Positions 52,823-64,000 are shown, numbered from the stretch's first letter. The stretch: 64,000 bases of DNA from Takifugu bimaculatus (GCA_004026145.2 CP034993.1:5326465-5390464), one strand, 5' to 3'. The notes: generated by a model from the letters alone, not told the origin. Translations and numbers: made by a program.

Positions 52823-55800
52823 GTGTGCAAATTAGCCATGTGCGTCTCATTCCTTTGTGTTAAATTGCCTCTGTGCTCACTCACATCTGATTGAGCTGTC
52901 AGATCAGGACAGCTTCTCAACAGCCTCTCACATACCACAATGACATTTGGTAATTTACAAATCAAAACACATTAGAAACGTAACTCAGAGCGCCTTAACT
53001 CCAGAGAAGAGCAGTGTAACAATCTTACTGGTGCAGGGAACATACACTGGGAGAAACACATGGAAATCAATGTAGCACATAAAAATGGATTTCAGAGTAA
53101 TAGAAGAGTGATGAATCAGCTTTTATACAGAGGGGGAGGGACAGAGACACTGAGGCGTGCCGATGACCGGAGAGAGTCGCATGCAGCTAATTCTGATTGT
53201 TCTGCCACAAATCCTCCTCTACATTCTCCATGTGATGTGATAACTTCTAGTGTCACTTACTCCTCTGGAGAGGAAGATACACTAAGAGAACCATGAATAC
53301 TTGAAACACAAGAGGAACTGGGACCACTGGAGAGGCGATGAAGCACTGAGGTAGTGGGGGCACTAGCATTCACTGGGTTATTCAGACCATTATAGAAACA
53401 GGGGAGTAGAAATCTGATTAGTTGAAACGCTGTTTCCATCTAACACATCTAAACTCTGTTGTGAGCTGCTCTGAGGGTCAAGGCTCTGAGTACAAACAAG
53501 GAAGGCCATCTCAGATGGGAATGCAGATGGGAGGCTGGGCAATGCTGATTCCTGCATCCATTTCAGGATCTAGCAGCGTAAACAGCTATAGTCTTACTCA
53601 ATTGGCTCCAACCAAGGGGGTTGTTTTCCCAGAACAAATCCACTGCTGCACTATCCATTGATTGGGATAATTTTAGGTCAGCTAATGCGCCTATAGCTCA
53701 ACTAGTTAGTGGGAAGCAACACAGCATCAGACGAGTGGTGCATTTCCAGAGTGGTCCGGGTGGTCGAACACCACCTGGGAGCTCTCTTCCAACTCCCCAT
53801 ACAGCAAGGACCCCAGGTGGTTTGGGTACTCGGCACATTGCCATGGAGTAAACTGATGAAAGTTTACTTCAGCAGTGTATGTCCGAAATGAGAGGAACCG
53901 TTGCTGTAAAACCACAACACTTGCCCAGACCAGCATAGAATGGCTTGGGATTGCAGACCTGAGTGCCCTGGAGCGGAGCAGTCCCAGCCCCACTGTTGGC
54001 AGATGCTGGTTTAGGAAGAGCCGTACCGGTCCACCTCAAGACCTGCTGAGTGGGTTCAGAAACTGCCTGTGCCATTGAAGAACTGATATCCACCAAAGCT
54101 CTTATCAGAGAGCACGCTGTGTGTCTGCTGGATCCATTTCTTTTATGTTTGTTCTGTTACGCCAAGGGCAAACAGGCAAAGATTGACTCCCTAAATGCAG
54201 ACACAGGAGATTAAATCAGGGTCTTTGAACAATTTACTGATTTTACAAAAAGAGTGGCAATCTGCAGCTACAAACAAGCATAACAAAGGACAGGGTCAGC
54301 ACAGGATGAAACACAAACAGTACTGGGCTGGACTGGGCTTGGACAGGACAGGATTGGATGGGACGGGATGGGTGGCTCTGGCAGCACTGCAGATGACAGA
54401 GGGTCATCATGAGTCAAACCAATGATGGAGCCAAGCTGATACCACTTAATTTTCTCCACAAACTGATGGAGAACATGGGAAGAACCAGCTGGCAGGCAAT
54501 AGGCTGATGAGAAGAAGCTGTGCAGGTAAGGTGATGGCAGAAAGCAGGTGATGTGGAGATACAAACAAGACACATGAGGGGGTAGGAGAGAGACAGGCAC
54601 CAAGAAGGAGCCCTAAAATTAGGGGCATGCAAGCAAACAACAGGTTTTCAAACGTGCAAAAAAAAAACTTTCCGATTAATATTGGGCAAAGGTAGCAACT
54701 CACCAACTGGTGACACATAGAGTAAATACTTCAAACCTCATAGATATGGTATAGATTAAATGGTACTAGTGGGATGAGAGGTGTCTGGTGGCGCACTTCT
54801 GGCATGGGCCCTCTTCTGGTCCACTCTCAGGCCACCCCTCGTGTCATGCCCAGAAAAAAAATCCTAAAATCAGTTTTTTGTGATTCGACTACAGCTGCTT
54901 TTGTCTTCGGTGTTTTTGCATCTTGTCAACCGCTGTCCTGGACTTTTTGTCATTTGTTTACCACCGTCAAGGACAAGGACAACTTGACAAAACAATGATT
55001 GGATGTTGCTGAGTTTAGTCACCCTGTGTAAGCAAACTGCCATATGTTCCATATGTTGTGAACTATGCTAACGCAACTGTAATGGTGATGATGCTCAAGT
55101 TGTTTTTTGTCAATATTAGCTGCCCGTGAATTTTCTGGTATGTCGATGCATCACTCCATTTTTCTAGGAAGTCTTGGGTTTAAAGTGGAACGCTGCACAA
55201 GTTACTGTAAACTATCAAAAAGGTTACAAGCTTGATGACCAGGACTGGGAAGAAACCGTGGAAGCACTCAAATTCTAATCCAACAGTAGAAAAGTCCAAG
55301 TAGAAAACACGTAGGATGTTTTGTTGTTTTAATTACTGATATGGGCTGTTCAAAATATGTGGAATAGAACGATGCAGCCAGAAAGATGTAACAAAGAGTG
55401 GAAATATATACTTTTTTTATATGTTTTTTTGTAGTCATGCTCAAAATTAAAGCGCATGGAGTTTGATCCAGTGTTGAGTGTGTCGCTGGTGCTGAAGAGC
55501 TGAAGGTGATCTGCTGTTGATGTTTTTCAGTAGTTCTGTCATTTTTCTTCTGGAGGCAGCCTGCCGTTTTTCCATCTCAACCATTGTGAAATACTCACCC
55601 GTTATTACGACTGCTCACTTTACGTATGTGGGGACATGTTTCCAATCGTGTCAGAAGCTATTTTAGTTCTGGCTATATGGCTAGTTTGGGAATGTTTTTT
55701 ATCCCATCAATGGACAAATAGCTGCATATACCAAGCTAAATGTGCATCCAATAGTTCTGCAGGGTTAGTTTTCTTTTAAAGTGATTCTATTACATCTAAA

Positions 55801-57210
55801 GCTTGAAAAAGAGAGAGTTGGAGACGCACAAAGAGAAGCAGCCAGAAAGATGTAATCTGTGTCCAATCGATATTCAGCCCCTCGGACCACTCCTGGGAGC
55901 TCCCTATCATTTGTTTCTATCTGCCTCGCTCTCCTCCTCTCTTTTTAATACCTTTTCTCTTTATTTTTCTCTTTTAATTTCCATTCAATTAGGTTGGAGA
56001 AATTGCTGGCCATTGGTTAATTGCTTTGGGGCTCTCTGTAGGGAGGTTGCCAGAACACAGATAACAAGTTGACACCATCAACATCACCAGTTGTCTCAGC
56101 ACCACATTTGTCCACTAGGAAGGCTTCATACAGAATTTTTAGCATTGACCTCTTTAACAGTTTGGAAATTGGAGTTTTGAGACTTTCAAGTTTAAATTAT
56201 ACAATTTGGCATATTCTGCTTTAGCCAATGACCGACACTATTGGAGAACATTAGAACATTTTAATATTTTAATACTTGTGTTGGTGTAATCAGTATAGCG
56301 TGATCATAGCATCGCTCCCAACAAATCATGTTCAATGGAACCGTGTCTGTGGCATGAAGCTCTCTGAGAATAAATAAGTACAGTCCAGCTGTTGGAAACC
56401 ATCCAGGACCAGTTTCATCCAAGACTAATTCGGAGTTTGGGCTTTAGTGCCAGGATTAGTTCCTCTGATTGTTTTTTGCTGTTTGTGTGTGTGTTTAGAC
56501 CTTTACTTTGTTTCTGTTAGAAAATATTTAGTGTGATTCATGACATGAACGTGTAATTCATGTCACAGTGCTGGAAGGTGTCAGAATAAACGTTTCTTTC
56601 ACATGTGGGTGACTTTTCTGTTTGCAGATGACTATTATGATCTGTAAGCTGCACAGAGAATGGACAAAAGTCAATTTATCAAGCTGGATTTATAGGTTAT
56701 GTGACACCTATGAAAGGAAGTAGAGCATCTTATACTGTAGTTAAAAGGCCTGACAGGAGGGGGAGCAAAGAGGGAAAGTGGGCTGTCAAGCTGTAGGCAG
56801 GGGATGTCTGTCAGAGTCTGAGCCCACTGAAGCTTCACAACTTCACTGGCAGCATGTCTGTATCTCTCTCTGATATGCAGCCATTGGCCCTCCAGAGCTA
56901 ACCGCTGTCCAGGAAGGCAGCTGAGCTAGCAGACATGACAGCAACTGCTCCGTCAAACGCATCATGGAGCACCTTGCCATTGGTTCGAATGTTACAGTCA
57001 AGACAGCTATTTTTCTGACTATAGTGTTCAGAATCCAAAATGTACATCTTTAGAATTATAAGCAGAATAGGAAGATGGAGTTTTATAGCACGATTTAACT
57101 GAAAAAGGGTTATCACCATTTTTGGAACTGATCCAGAGTCCAACATTTCATTGGATGAATATTTCCTGTCTTTTGTTTGCACTGCCTTGAGTTTGGAGCA
57201 TCTTTAACAG
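52823..57210. other. Intronic DNA, no gene recognised
   Basis: About 4.4 kb. Frames of 60-110 codons occur on both strands (for example 54603-54268 minus) without any domain text or codon pattern I trust. The block near 53640-54120 has a GC content and flow unlike its neighbours and may be an old repeat, unnamed. Confidence 0.4.
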
Positions 57211-57212
57211 TT

Positions 57213-58150
57213 GTGGGGCCTCATGTACAAACAGTACATGAGAACAAAAACATTGCACACATACTTTTCCATACTCAAATTCCGATTTGTGAAGAATATA
57301 GAGACTGCAGACATGTGCGGCACTCCACACCCACTTGGTGGTTGGTGTACATACGTTTCTAGTGCTTTGGAGCTGTTGGCACCCCCAGTGGTGATGCTCG
57401 GGAAGTGTTAATTATGTCAAAAAGGGCATTGCTGAGAGTGATGTGCGCATTAGAGATAAAGAGATGAACAATTAACCCAGCGAATTACAATGACATGAGT
57501 GGATTTTAAAGTGTGTGTGAAATGGTGCATTAAGAACAATGGCAGCGTTGTTGCTAAAGGACCAATGTGCAGGGAAAGAATTTACAGAGACCGAGAGGAG
57601 GTTTTGGCTCAAGGCGACGATTGACTCATCAGCTGCTTTAGGGTCCCAAGGACAGTTCTGGAGCTGTGGAGCTTGGGCCAAACTTGGAGCGTGACTCGGC
57701 CAGAAGCCAGGTCCTACCTGTGCCTATACAGGTGCTGACCACACTGGGCTTCCAAGACAAGGGTTCACTTCAGGTCTGGACTCAGCCAGTGGACATGGAG
57801 CTGAGCTGTTCCAGCTGTGTGGGAAGGAATGATGCAACAGTCAGTCATGTTTATCGGAGACCCTTATACACTGAAGCCGGACTGCCCAACATAGAAGCAC
57901 CACTGGCAGCAAGAGCCAGTTTTTCTAATGTAACATTGCTACAAAGGAACCATCGGAAGCTCTATTTGTGTACGTGAACAGGAACACTTTCATTGGTTCA
58001 ATGTTTAGATCAGTTGCACAAACACAACTAACCACCATGGTTGGAAGGTGGCCGCGATCAACACATGATTCATTCATTCAGATCCACATGGTCGACAACA
58101 ACAGGCTAAAACCTAGTACGGTGCAGGATGGGGGGGGGGGGCTTCTTGAT
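57213..58150 (+). pseudogene. PIF/Harbinger element with HARBI1-like transposase remnant
   Basis: A GGGCCTCATGTACAAA start (57213) resembles Harbinger ends. The text at 57540-57635 reads MAALLLKDQCAGKEFTETER then RFWLKATIDSSAAL. At 57690-57760 it reads LPVPIQVLTTLGF, and at 57965-58080 it reads YVNRNTFIGSMFR, then VGRWPRSTHDSFIQ. The last block is the second catalytic Asp motif (A-x-W-P-G-S-x-H-D) of Harbinger DDE transposases, with the Gly changed to Arg. Stops and shifts lie between the blocks. A poly-G run at 58129-58140 follows, and the C-terminal part is not recognised. Confidence 0.65.
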
Positions 58151-59095
58151 CAATAAACCATTGAATTGTCCAAGGTTGAATCCCTCTGACAGGTGGTGAG
58201 CATGTGCTCCCCTCAATGTTATCTTCTCTAAGAACTCTTGGTTTTCACTGATGTGCATTTCACAGTATGGGCTCCACACTGTCAGACTTGGCACGGAAAG
58301 TACAGTCTCCCCAAGGTGCCACTTCAACATGGGGAGGTGTTCAAGGCATTCTGAAACTCTCATGATTGGTTTAGCATACAACAGAAACACAACTGTGCAG
58401 GAAACCTCTATCACACTTGGCAGACAAATCCAGTGTGCTAATCCCAAAGTGTAGCAAGCCTGAGGTGGATTTCATCCAGTTTGGGGATTCCAAATTTAAA
58501 ATGTCAATAAAGCCAAAATTGACACTGGCTTAGCAAGGGGGTGAACATCATGTTCAGTGATCCTGTTCTGAGCTTTCCTGAGCCATCAGCCATCTTTGGA
58601 GGACATGAAAGGTAAGCATGCAATTTAGCTTAGCTTAAGCTAAGTGGTTAATTATGCGACTGGCTAAATATCGTCTCATCCATCCAATGCTAAAAACAGA
58701 TAAAATTGCCACTTAATCACCTTTAAGACCCACAGAGGTTCCACTGTGAGTGGTTAAAAAAAACTAAAAGTGACTAGAATCTGCAGTGATCTTTAGAAAC
58801 CAGTTAAAAAAAAAAAAAACATAAACCCGTGTAGTTTTCAAATGGTCTCTTTACAGCCAATTCTATCCATATACCTAGCATATCTGACCACTTGCGGGTC
58901 ACACACAGCTGGGCCAGGTGTACCATGGCGATCCTTCGGGATTCTCTCGCCTACCACACAGCTCAAAAGCGTCTGTACCAGATTAGTGGACCACCACATC
59001 GCCTGGCATGTAGCCTTTATCACTATTTGTAACACAAAGAACGACAATTTGGTGCTGTTGCTGGGTTTGAAAAAAGGGCATCTTCTGCACAAATA
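58151..59095. other. Intronic DNA, no gene recognised
   Basis: A minus frame of 113 codons at 58447-58106 might belong to the neighbouring Harbinger element, but I see no domain signature. Confidence 0.4.
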
Positions 59096-59097
59096 AG

Positions 59098-59550
59098 AAT
59101 ATCAATCAATCAATCAATCAATCTTTACTTATATAGCGTCTGTTACAATCAAAATTGTTTCTAGGCACTTTACAGAATACCAGGGCCTGGCCCCCAACAA
59201 GAAACAGTGGCAAGGAAAAACTCCCCTTTAACTGGAAGAAATCTTGAGCAGGACTAGGCTCATGTAGGGGGACCCTCCTGCTGATGGCCGGCTGGGTAGT
59301 GAGAGAGGAAAAGGGGGATGGAGAGGAGAGGAGAGGAGAGGAGAGGAGAGGAGAGGAGAGGAGAGGAGAGGAGAGGAGAGGAGAGGGGAGAATAGGTAGA
59401 GCATAGAAATACATACAGAAATATATTATATTAAGTAAAATAAGCTGCCGGTAGAGTCAAGTTGAATGGGTCAGTGGGGCAGCGATACCTGTGTAGATGA
59501 ATACAGAAGATGGGGGGGCAGAAAAACTACACAAGAAATAACATCACTAG
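59098..59550 (-). mobile_element. L2 LINE 3' end fragment
   Basis: Starts with (AATC)n and ATCTTTACTTATATAGCGTC, then the standard L2 3' untranslated region on the minus strand with about 14 GGAGA units at 59319-59385. No coding part remains. Confidence 0.88.
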
Positions 59551-59665
59551 TCTAGTCTAATAAAATCTAAAATACCTAAAAAGGTTTTAAGGAGAATGTG
59601 GCAGCACACAAATCTATATAAACCAGATCACCTTTGTCTAAAATGTTGTCTTTTTTTCCTCCCAG

Positions 59666-59758
59666 AACGAAAGCGGATTACCCTGACTGTGGGAAACCAA
59701 CTAACCTACAAGAAAATATACAACGTTGTGGGATACCTGAAAGGAAAACACAATCCAG
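59666..59758 (+). CDS. naaladl2: naaladl2 exon: start of peptidase-like domain
   Basis: A 93-nt exon, phase 1 at both ends. Acceptor TTTTTTTCCTCCCAG ends at 59665. The donor GTTTGA at 59759 is weak but keeps phase. The product reads ERKRITLTVGNQLTYKKIYN then VVGYLKGKHNP. In the family this is the strand leading into the peptidase M28-like domain (the N-V-x-G-x-x-K/R-G block), followed by a D-x-Y-V/I-x-x-G motif that should start in the next exon: the split codon G plus AY would give the expected Asp. That next exon is not found before the right edge. Whether the product is an active peptidase cannot be judged from these exons. Confidence 0.8.
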
Positions 59759-60208
59759 GTTTGAACTGATGCCGTTTTCTCTTGCCCTGCCTTTGCAGTC
59801 ATACTGACAAAAGATAAAAGAAAAAGAGTAGGTCAAAGGGGCTAGACAGCTTTTTGTTCTGGTAAATGTGTGACGTCCTTCCTTCAGACAAGCATGCGAT
59901 CCCCTGGGGCTGGACGCTGTGGTTTCCAACCTCTGTAACATCACCAATCTGCTTACATTTGGCAGAATTTATCCTGATGTCTGTTTAGATTTGTGTTCTC
60001 TTGCGTGCATTTGTCCTTTTGCACTATTAGGTGTAGCTTCACCTGATCTCATCATCTTAATGCGTCTTTAAAATTTTGGATTATCATCAGTATTCAGACT
60101 CTTTACTCAGAACTGGGCTGAAACTCGGCTAGCAGATAATGTCCTCACAACATTCAGGTTCTGTTCATGCAAACAGTTTCATCTAATGTCCCAAAAATAA
60201 TCTAATTA
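59759..60208 (+). other. naaladl2 intron start, no repeat recognised
   Basis: Sequence after exon 59666-59758; unique-looking. Confidence 0.5.
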
Positions 60209-60362
60209 CAGTGGGACCTCTACTTACGAACGTCTCTACATGCGAAATGTTCAGGTTACGAAACGTCACGGGAAAATCTTTCCTCTTGTTACGAAAGAAA
60301 TTTCAGCCCAGGCAAAAATACGCTACCGCTGCTACTCGCAGCTCGCGGAGTTTAGCGGGATG
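60209..60362 (+). mobile_element. Tigger/pogo-like DNA transposon end
   Basis: CAGTGGGACCTCTACTTACG, then AACGTCTCTACATGCGAAAT and GTTCAGGTTACGAAACG, is the style of Tigger-like terminal sequence. No transposase and no opposite end are seen. Confidence 0.4.
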
Positions 60363-60764
60363 ATTTAGAGAATTTTATTTATTAAATGTTCTCACAAATT
60401 TGAATAACTGGAAGAACAAGTATTGTAATATTCCAACAATAATCCTTCAGGAAAACATGCTTTCCAGTCTTGAAATAGTCTGCGTAATTCAGATGATTTT
60501 AGCTGTATAATTTGGACAGAATATTAGGACATAATGTCAGAGCAATGTTTGCATTTGCAACACTTTAACAGGTCTTACAAACTAAACAGTTGCTCTTTCT
60601 AATCCTTGGAAAGGGTCCCCGAGCAAGGCACCAAGTCCCAAGGAAACTTCCTCCCATTGCACATTCTCAGTAATAATGCTAGAATGAAACAAAAATACTT
60701 GCTGGAAGCTCCTCTGACAGTGTTTACAGCCTTTTTGGAAGCACCTGAAGCTTTTATCCAAGAT

Positions 60765-61050
60765 TCTGGGATATTAAGATTAAGATTAAGATGTACTTTA
60801 TTCATCCCGTGGGGAAATTGAATTATAGTAGCAACCTATACAAAGTATAGAAACAGAATAAATAAATATAGATAAGATTAGAACGTTATAAGCATATATA
60901 CAGCATATATTATAAGCATATATAAATATATATATATAATATATACATAATATAATAGATACATATTATAAGCATTATAAGCATATATACATAAATATAG
61001 AATAAATAGAAATAAAATTACAACATGAACATTGCACAGTTATTGTTATT
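60765..61050 (-). mobile_element. LINE 3' tail (Rex1-like group), minus strand
   Basis: On the minus strand: AT-rich stretch, then CAATTTCCCCACGGGATGAA, TAAAGTACATC and a TTAATC-type repeat tail at 60795-60770. This resembles the 3' ends of the other Rex1-like copies. No coding part. Confidence 0.6.
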
Positions 61051-61055
61051 GGCAA

Positions 61056-61086
<31 letters not shown>

Positions 61087-64000
61087 TAGCGTCTTATACA
61101 ATCAAAATTGTTTCAAGGCGCTTTCCAGAATCCCAGGGCCTGAACCCAGACAAGCAACAGTGGCAAGGAAAAACTCCCCTTTAACAGGAAGAAACCTTGA
61201 GCAGGACCAGGCTCATGTAGGGGGACCCTCCTGCTGATGGCCGGCTGGGTAAAGAGAGAGGAGAGGAGGGAGGACAGGTAGAGGATAGGATAGGTAGGAG
61301 AGGAGAGGGGTAGAGGAGAGGAGAGGTAGAGTGAAGGGGAGGTAGAGGAGAGGAGAAGGAGGAGGAGGGGAAAGAGGAGAGGAAAGAAGAGGAGAGGGAG
61401 AGGAAAAGGAGAAGGAGAGGAGAGGAGAGGAGAGGAGAGGAGAGGAGAGGAGAGGAGAGGAGAGGAGAGGAGATGAGAGGCACAGAGCACAGAAACACAC
61501 ACAAAAAATATGCACAATCACTTCAACGGGGCCGGCGGTCATTATGCAGCTCCGATGGCAGTGATACCTGCAAATAGATAGAGGGGGGGGGGGGGGGGGG
61601 AGAAGCAGAAAAACTACACAAGAATCAGCATAACTAGTCTGCTTGATGAGGAGAGGAAAGGAGAGGAAACCATGACCCAGTGGAGTGACAGAGGCCTGTC
61701 AGGTGATCATGTTTCCGGACCCCGGCAGCCTTGGCCTATAACAGCATAGCTAGAATGTGACCTAATGATTAGACGACCCCCTAAGTATGATAATTTGTCT
61801 GTCTATGATAGTAACTGGAACTACTGAATTAGTAACAGTAAGCTTTTTCAAAGAGGTAGGTTTTGAGTCTGATCTTAAAAGTAGCGATGGAGTCAGCCTC
61901 CCGTACCTGGACAGGGAGCTGGTTCCAAAGCAGGGAGGCCTGGTAGCTAAATGCTCGGCCCCCCATTCTACTCCTAGAAACTCTGGGAACCACAAGTAGA
62001 CCAGCATTCTGAGAGCGGAGCGGTCTATTGGGCTGATAGGGTATCACTAGCTCCTCCAAGTAGGATGGAGCTAGGCCTCTGAGGACCTTGTAGGTCAGAA
62101 GAAGGGTTTTAAAAGTTATTCTAAATTTAACGGGCAGCCAATGAAGCGACGCCATTACAGGACTTATGTGATCTCTTTTGTCAATACCTGTCAGAACTCT
62201 GGCTGCAGCATTTTGGATCAACTGGAGGCTTCTTAAAGAGTTGTTTGGACACCCTGATAATAAGGAGTTACAGTAGTCCAGCCTGGAAGTAACAAATGCA
62301 TGGACTAACTTTTCAGCATCAGGCTGCATCAGTAGCTTCCTGATCTTTGAGATGTTCCTCAAGTGAAAAAAGGCACTTCTAGAAACTAATTTAATGTGTG
62401 AGTTGAAGGAGAGATTTTGATCAAAAGTTACTCCTAGATTCCTCACAGAGAGACTAGATGTTAATGAGATACCATCTAGAGTGATCATGTGATCTAATCT
62501 ATCCCTGAGAGGTTCAGGACCAAACACCATGACCTCAGTTTTTCCTGGGTTAAGGAGGAGGAAATTTGAAGACATCCAGGACTTTATGTCTTTAAGACAG
62601 GTCTGGAGCTTCACTAACTTCTCTGTCTCCTCGGGTTTCATGGATAAATAGAGCTGAGTGTCATCAGCATAACAATGAAAATTTATCCCATGCTGCTGAA
62701 TAATGTTCCCTAAGGGAAGCATGTACAATGTGAAGAGGATTGGTCCGAGTACGGAACCTTGAGGAACTCCATGGCTAACCCTACTGTATGAGGAGGGAAC
62801 GCCGTGGACATGGGCAAACTGGTATCTATCAGATAAGTATGATCTAAACCAGTCTAGTGCTGTCCCTTTAATCCCAATCACATGTTCCAGTCTCTGTAAC
62901 AGGATGCTGTGATCAACTGTATCAAAAGCAGCACTGAGGTCCAGCAGAACCAGCATAGAGACCAGTCCATGATCGGAAGCTATGAGAAGATCATTAGTGA
63001 CTTTAAGAAGTGCTGTTTCTGTGCTGTGGTGAGCTCTAAAGCCTGACTGAAACATCTCAAACAGGCTGTTCCTCTGCAGGTGCTCCAGTAACTGAGTCAC
63101 CACCACCTTCTCTAGAACTTTAGAGATAAAAGGAAGGTTGGATATTGGCCTATAATTTGCCAAGACATCAGGATCCAGTGATGGTTTTTTAAGCAACGGC
63201 TTAATCACTGCCACCTTGTAGGACCGGGGTACATAACCTGACACTAAAGAACCATTGATCTGGTCCAGGATAGAACTGCCTATCAGTGGTAGAACATCCT
63301 TCAACAGGTGTGTTGGGATGGGATCTAAAAGACACGTAGTGGTCTTGGATTTCTGAATTAGCGATGACGCCTCAGAAAAATATATAGGGCTGAAGGAGCT
63401 TAAGGGCTCGTTGGAGACCCTGCATGTTCCCACAGTCGGCACATCTGGTGATGGTCCAGTTGTAGGGATGGCCTGGTTAGCTTTCTCTCTGATAGCTAGA
63501 ACTTTATCAGTGAAGAAGCTCATGAAGTCTTCACCACTAAGGGAAGAAGGGATACGTGGATCTAAAACACTGTGACTCTTGGATAATTTGGCCACAGTGC
63601 TGAAGAGAAACCTGGGGTTGTTCTTATTTTCCTCAATCAAAGAAGAAAAATAAGCTGTTCTAGCCTTGCGAAGGGCCTTTTTGTATACTAATAGACAGTC
63701 TTTCCAGGCTACATGGTAGCTGTCTATCTTACAAGAATGCCACTTCCTTTCCAGTCTTCGCACTTTCTGCTTGAGGGTCCTGATATGTGAATTATACCAG
63801 GGGGCACACCTCCTCTGATTTACTATTTTCTTTTTCAGGGGGGCAACAGAATCAAGCGTGATTCTCAGTGAGGTTGCTGCACCTTCAGCAATAGAGTCAA
63901 CCTCAGCAGGGCTAAGATTATAATGATTGATCCCTGGGGAAACACACGGTGGTCCTGGGATCAGCACAGGGATCACTTCCTTAAACTTAGCTACAGCATT
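61048..64000 (-). mobile_element. Young-looking L2 LINE running off the right edge
   Basis: Minus strand. The 3' end has AAATCAAATCAAATC (tail GATTTGATTT in sense), the AATTGTTTCAAGGCGCTTTC block, an untranslated region with GGAGA arrays (61300-61320, 61400-61472) and a G18 run (61584-61601), then an uninterrupted coding frame to the window edge. The 5' part lies outside. Confidence 0.92.
61829..64000 (-). CDS. L2 reverse transcriptase ORF, open and partial at its 5' end
   Basis: The frame is open from the stop at 61829 to the window edge, 715 codons from the nearest start at 63976 and a few more beyond. Counting from 63976: the linker after the endonuclease (1-150, with RRCAPWYNSHIRTLKQKV); the RT fingers (250-300, NYRPISNLPFISKVLEKVVV); motif A at 343-353 (LVLLDLSAAFD, Asp347); motif B at 403-410 (GVPQGSVL); motif C at 435-441 (CYADDTQ), all with catalytic residues present; thumb and C-terminus (480-715, VRNLGVTFDQNLSFNSHIKL, LVVPRVSRSRMGGRAFSY, ending FEKAYCY). 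There is no in-frame stop or shift, in contrast with every other L2 copy here. The endonuclease is beyond the edge, so autonomy cannot be decided. It copies element RNA at the nicked target. Confidence 0.9.
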   Translation of the reverse strand, partial: NAVAKFKEVIPVLIPGPPCVSPGINHYNLSPAEVDSIAEGAATSLRITLDSVAPLKKKIVNQRRCAPWYNSHIRTLKQKVRRLERKWHSCKIDSYHVAWKDCLLVYKKALRKARTAYFSSLIEENKNNPRFLFSTVAKLSKSHSVLDPRIPSSLSGEDFMSFFTDKVLAIREKANQAIPTTGPSPDVPTVGTCRVSNEPLSSFSPIYFSEASSLIQKSKTTTCLLDPIPTHLLKDVLPLIGSSILDQINGSLVSGYVPRSYKVAVIKPLLKKPSLDPDVLANYRPISNLPFISKVLEKVVVTQLLEHLQRNSLFEMFQSGFRAHHSTETALLKVTNDLLIASDHGLVSMLVLLDLSAAFDTVDHSILLQRLEHVIGIKGTALDWFRSYLSDRYQFAHVHGVPSSYSRVSHGVPQGSVLGPILFTLYMLPLGNIIQQHGINFHCYADDTQLYLSMKPEETEKLVKLQTCLKDIKSWMSSNFLLLNPGKTEVMVFGPEPLRDRLDHMITLDGISLTSSLSVRNLGVTFDQNLSFNSHIKLVSRSAFFHLRNISKIRKLLMQPDAEKLVHAFVTSRLDYCNSLLSGCPNNSLRSLQLIQNAAARVLTGIDKRDHISPVMASLHWLPVKFRITFKTLLLTYKVLRGLAPSYLEELVIPYQPNRPLRSQNAGLLVVPRVSRSRMGGRAFSYQASLLWNQLPVQVREADSIATFKIRLKTYLFEKAYCY

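Larger units (their letters stand above)
49587..59665 (+). other. naaladl2 intron (about 10 kb)
   Basis: Bounded by the GTAATT donor and the TTTTTTTCCTCCCAG acceptor ending at 59665. It contains L2 fragments at 52.1-52.8 and 59.1-59.55 kb and a Harbinger remnant at 57.2-58.1 kb. The parts 49.6-52.08, 52.83-57.2 and 58.15-59.1 kb hold no gene or repeat family I recognise. Confidence 0.7.

Noticed and set aside
54268..54718. Overlapping minus-strand frames with leucine- and proline-rich text
   Set aside because: Three overlapping frames of similar length without domain text; likely chance in CT-rich DNA.
1..64000. A new defence, toxin or biosynthetic gene system
   Set aside because: The window is intronic fish DNA dominated by known classes of mobile elements; nothing resembles a multi-gene system.

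Overview
The window reads as teleost fish nuclear DNA. There are no operon-like gene rows. Instead there are short spliced exons with GT/AG borders in very long introns, many microsatellites, and a dense, layered deposit of retrotransposons and DNA transposons of kinds typical of fish (L2, Rex1-like, Rex3-like, Tx1-like, gypsy with chromodomain, Harbinger, hAT, pogo). The species cannot be told from the sequence alone.

Host gene: four plus-strand exons at 14396-14515, 15013-15145, 49452-49586 and 59666-59758 keep one compatible reading frame and encode the protease-associated domain and the start of the peptidase-like domain of a transferrin receptor / glutamate carboxypeptidase II family protein. 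The best match is NAALADL2 (naaladl2). Almost everything else from 14.5 kb to the right edge lies in its introns, or follows exon 4. One other host-like remnant, a PB1-domain gene copy with a frameshift, lies on the minus strand at about 220-765.

Layout: 1-3.7 kb holds a LINE tail, the PB1 pseudogene, a Harbinger piece and a broken minus-strand gypsy gag-pol. 4-11 kb holds L2, RTE-like and jockey-group LINE pieces, a pogo fragment and an internally deleted Rex1-like LINE. 11.7-13.3 kb is the 3' half of a plus-strand gypsy element with its LTR. 17-24.1 kb is a nearly complete L2 split by a nearly complete Rex1-like LINE. 30.5-36.2 kb is a pile of a Tx1-like fragment and several L2 copies, one carrying a hAT element with good termini. 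37.6-41.9 kb is a Rex3-like LINE split by an L2 tail, then a second broken gypsy element split by LTR-like sequences. 45.6-48.3 kb is one restriction-like-endonuclease (RLE) LINE lodged in another, with a tRNA-like sequence at the 5' end of the host element. 48.4-64 kb holds more L2 copies, a Harbinger transposase remnant and, at the right edge, an L2 whose reverse transcriptase frame is open for at least 715 codons.

No new defence, metabolic or regulatory system is visible. The most rewarding observations are the naaladl2 exons with a probable unplaced micro-exon, the RLE-in-RLE nest, the open L2 frame at the right edge, the pentanucleotide arrays that recur at the same place in L2 3' ends, and two nearly perfect hairpins of unknown origin.
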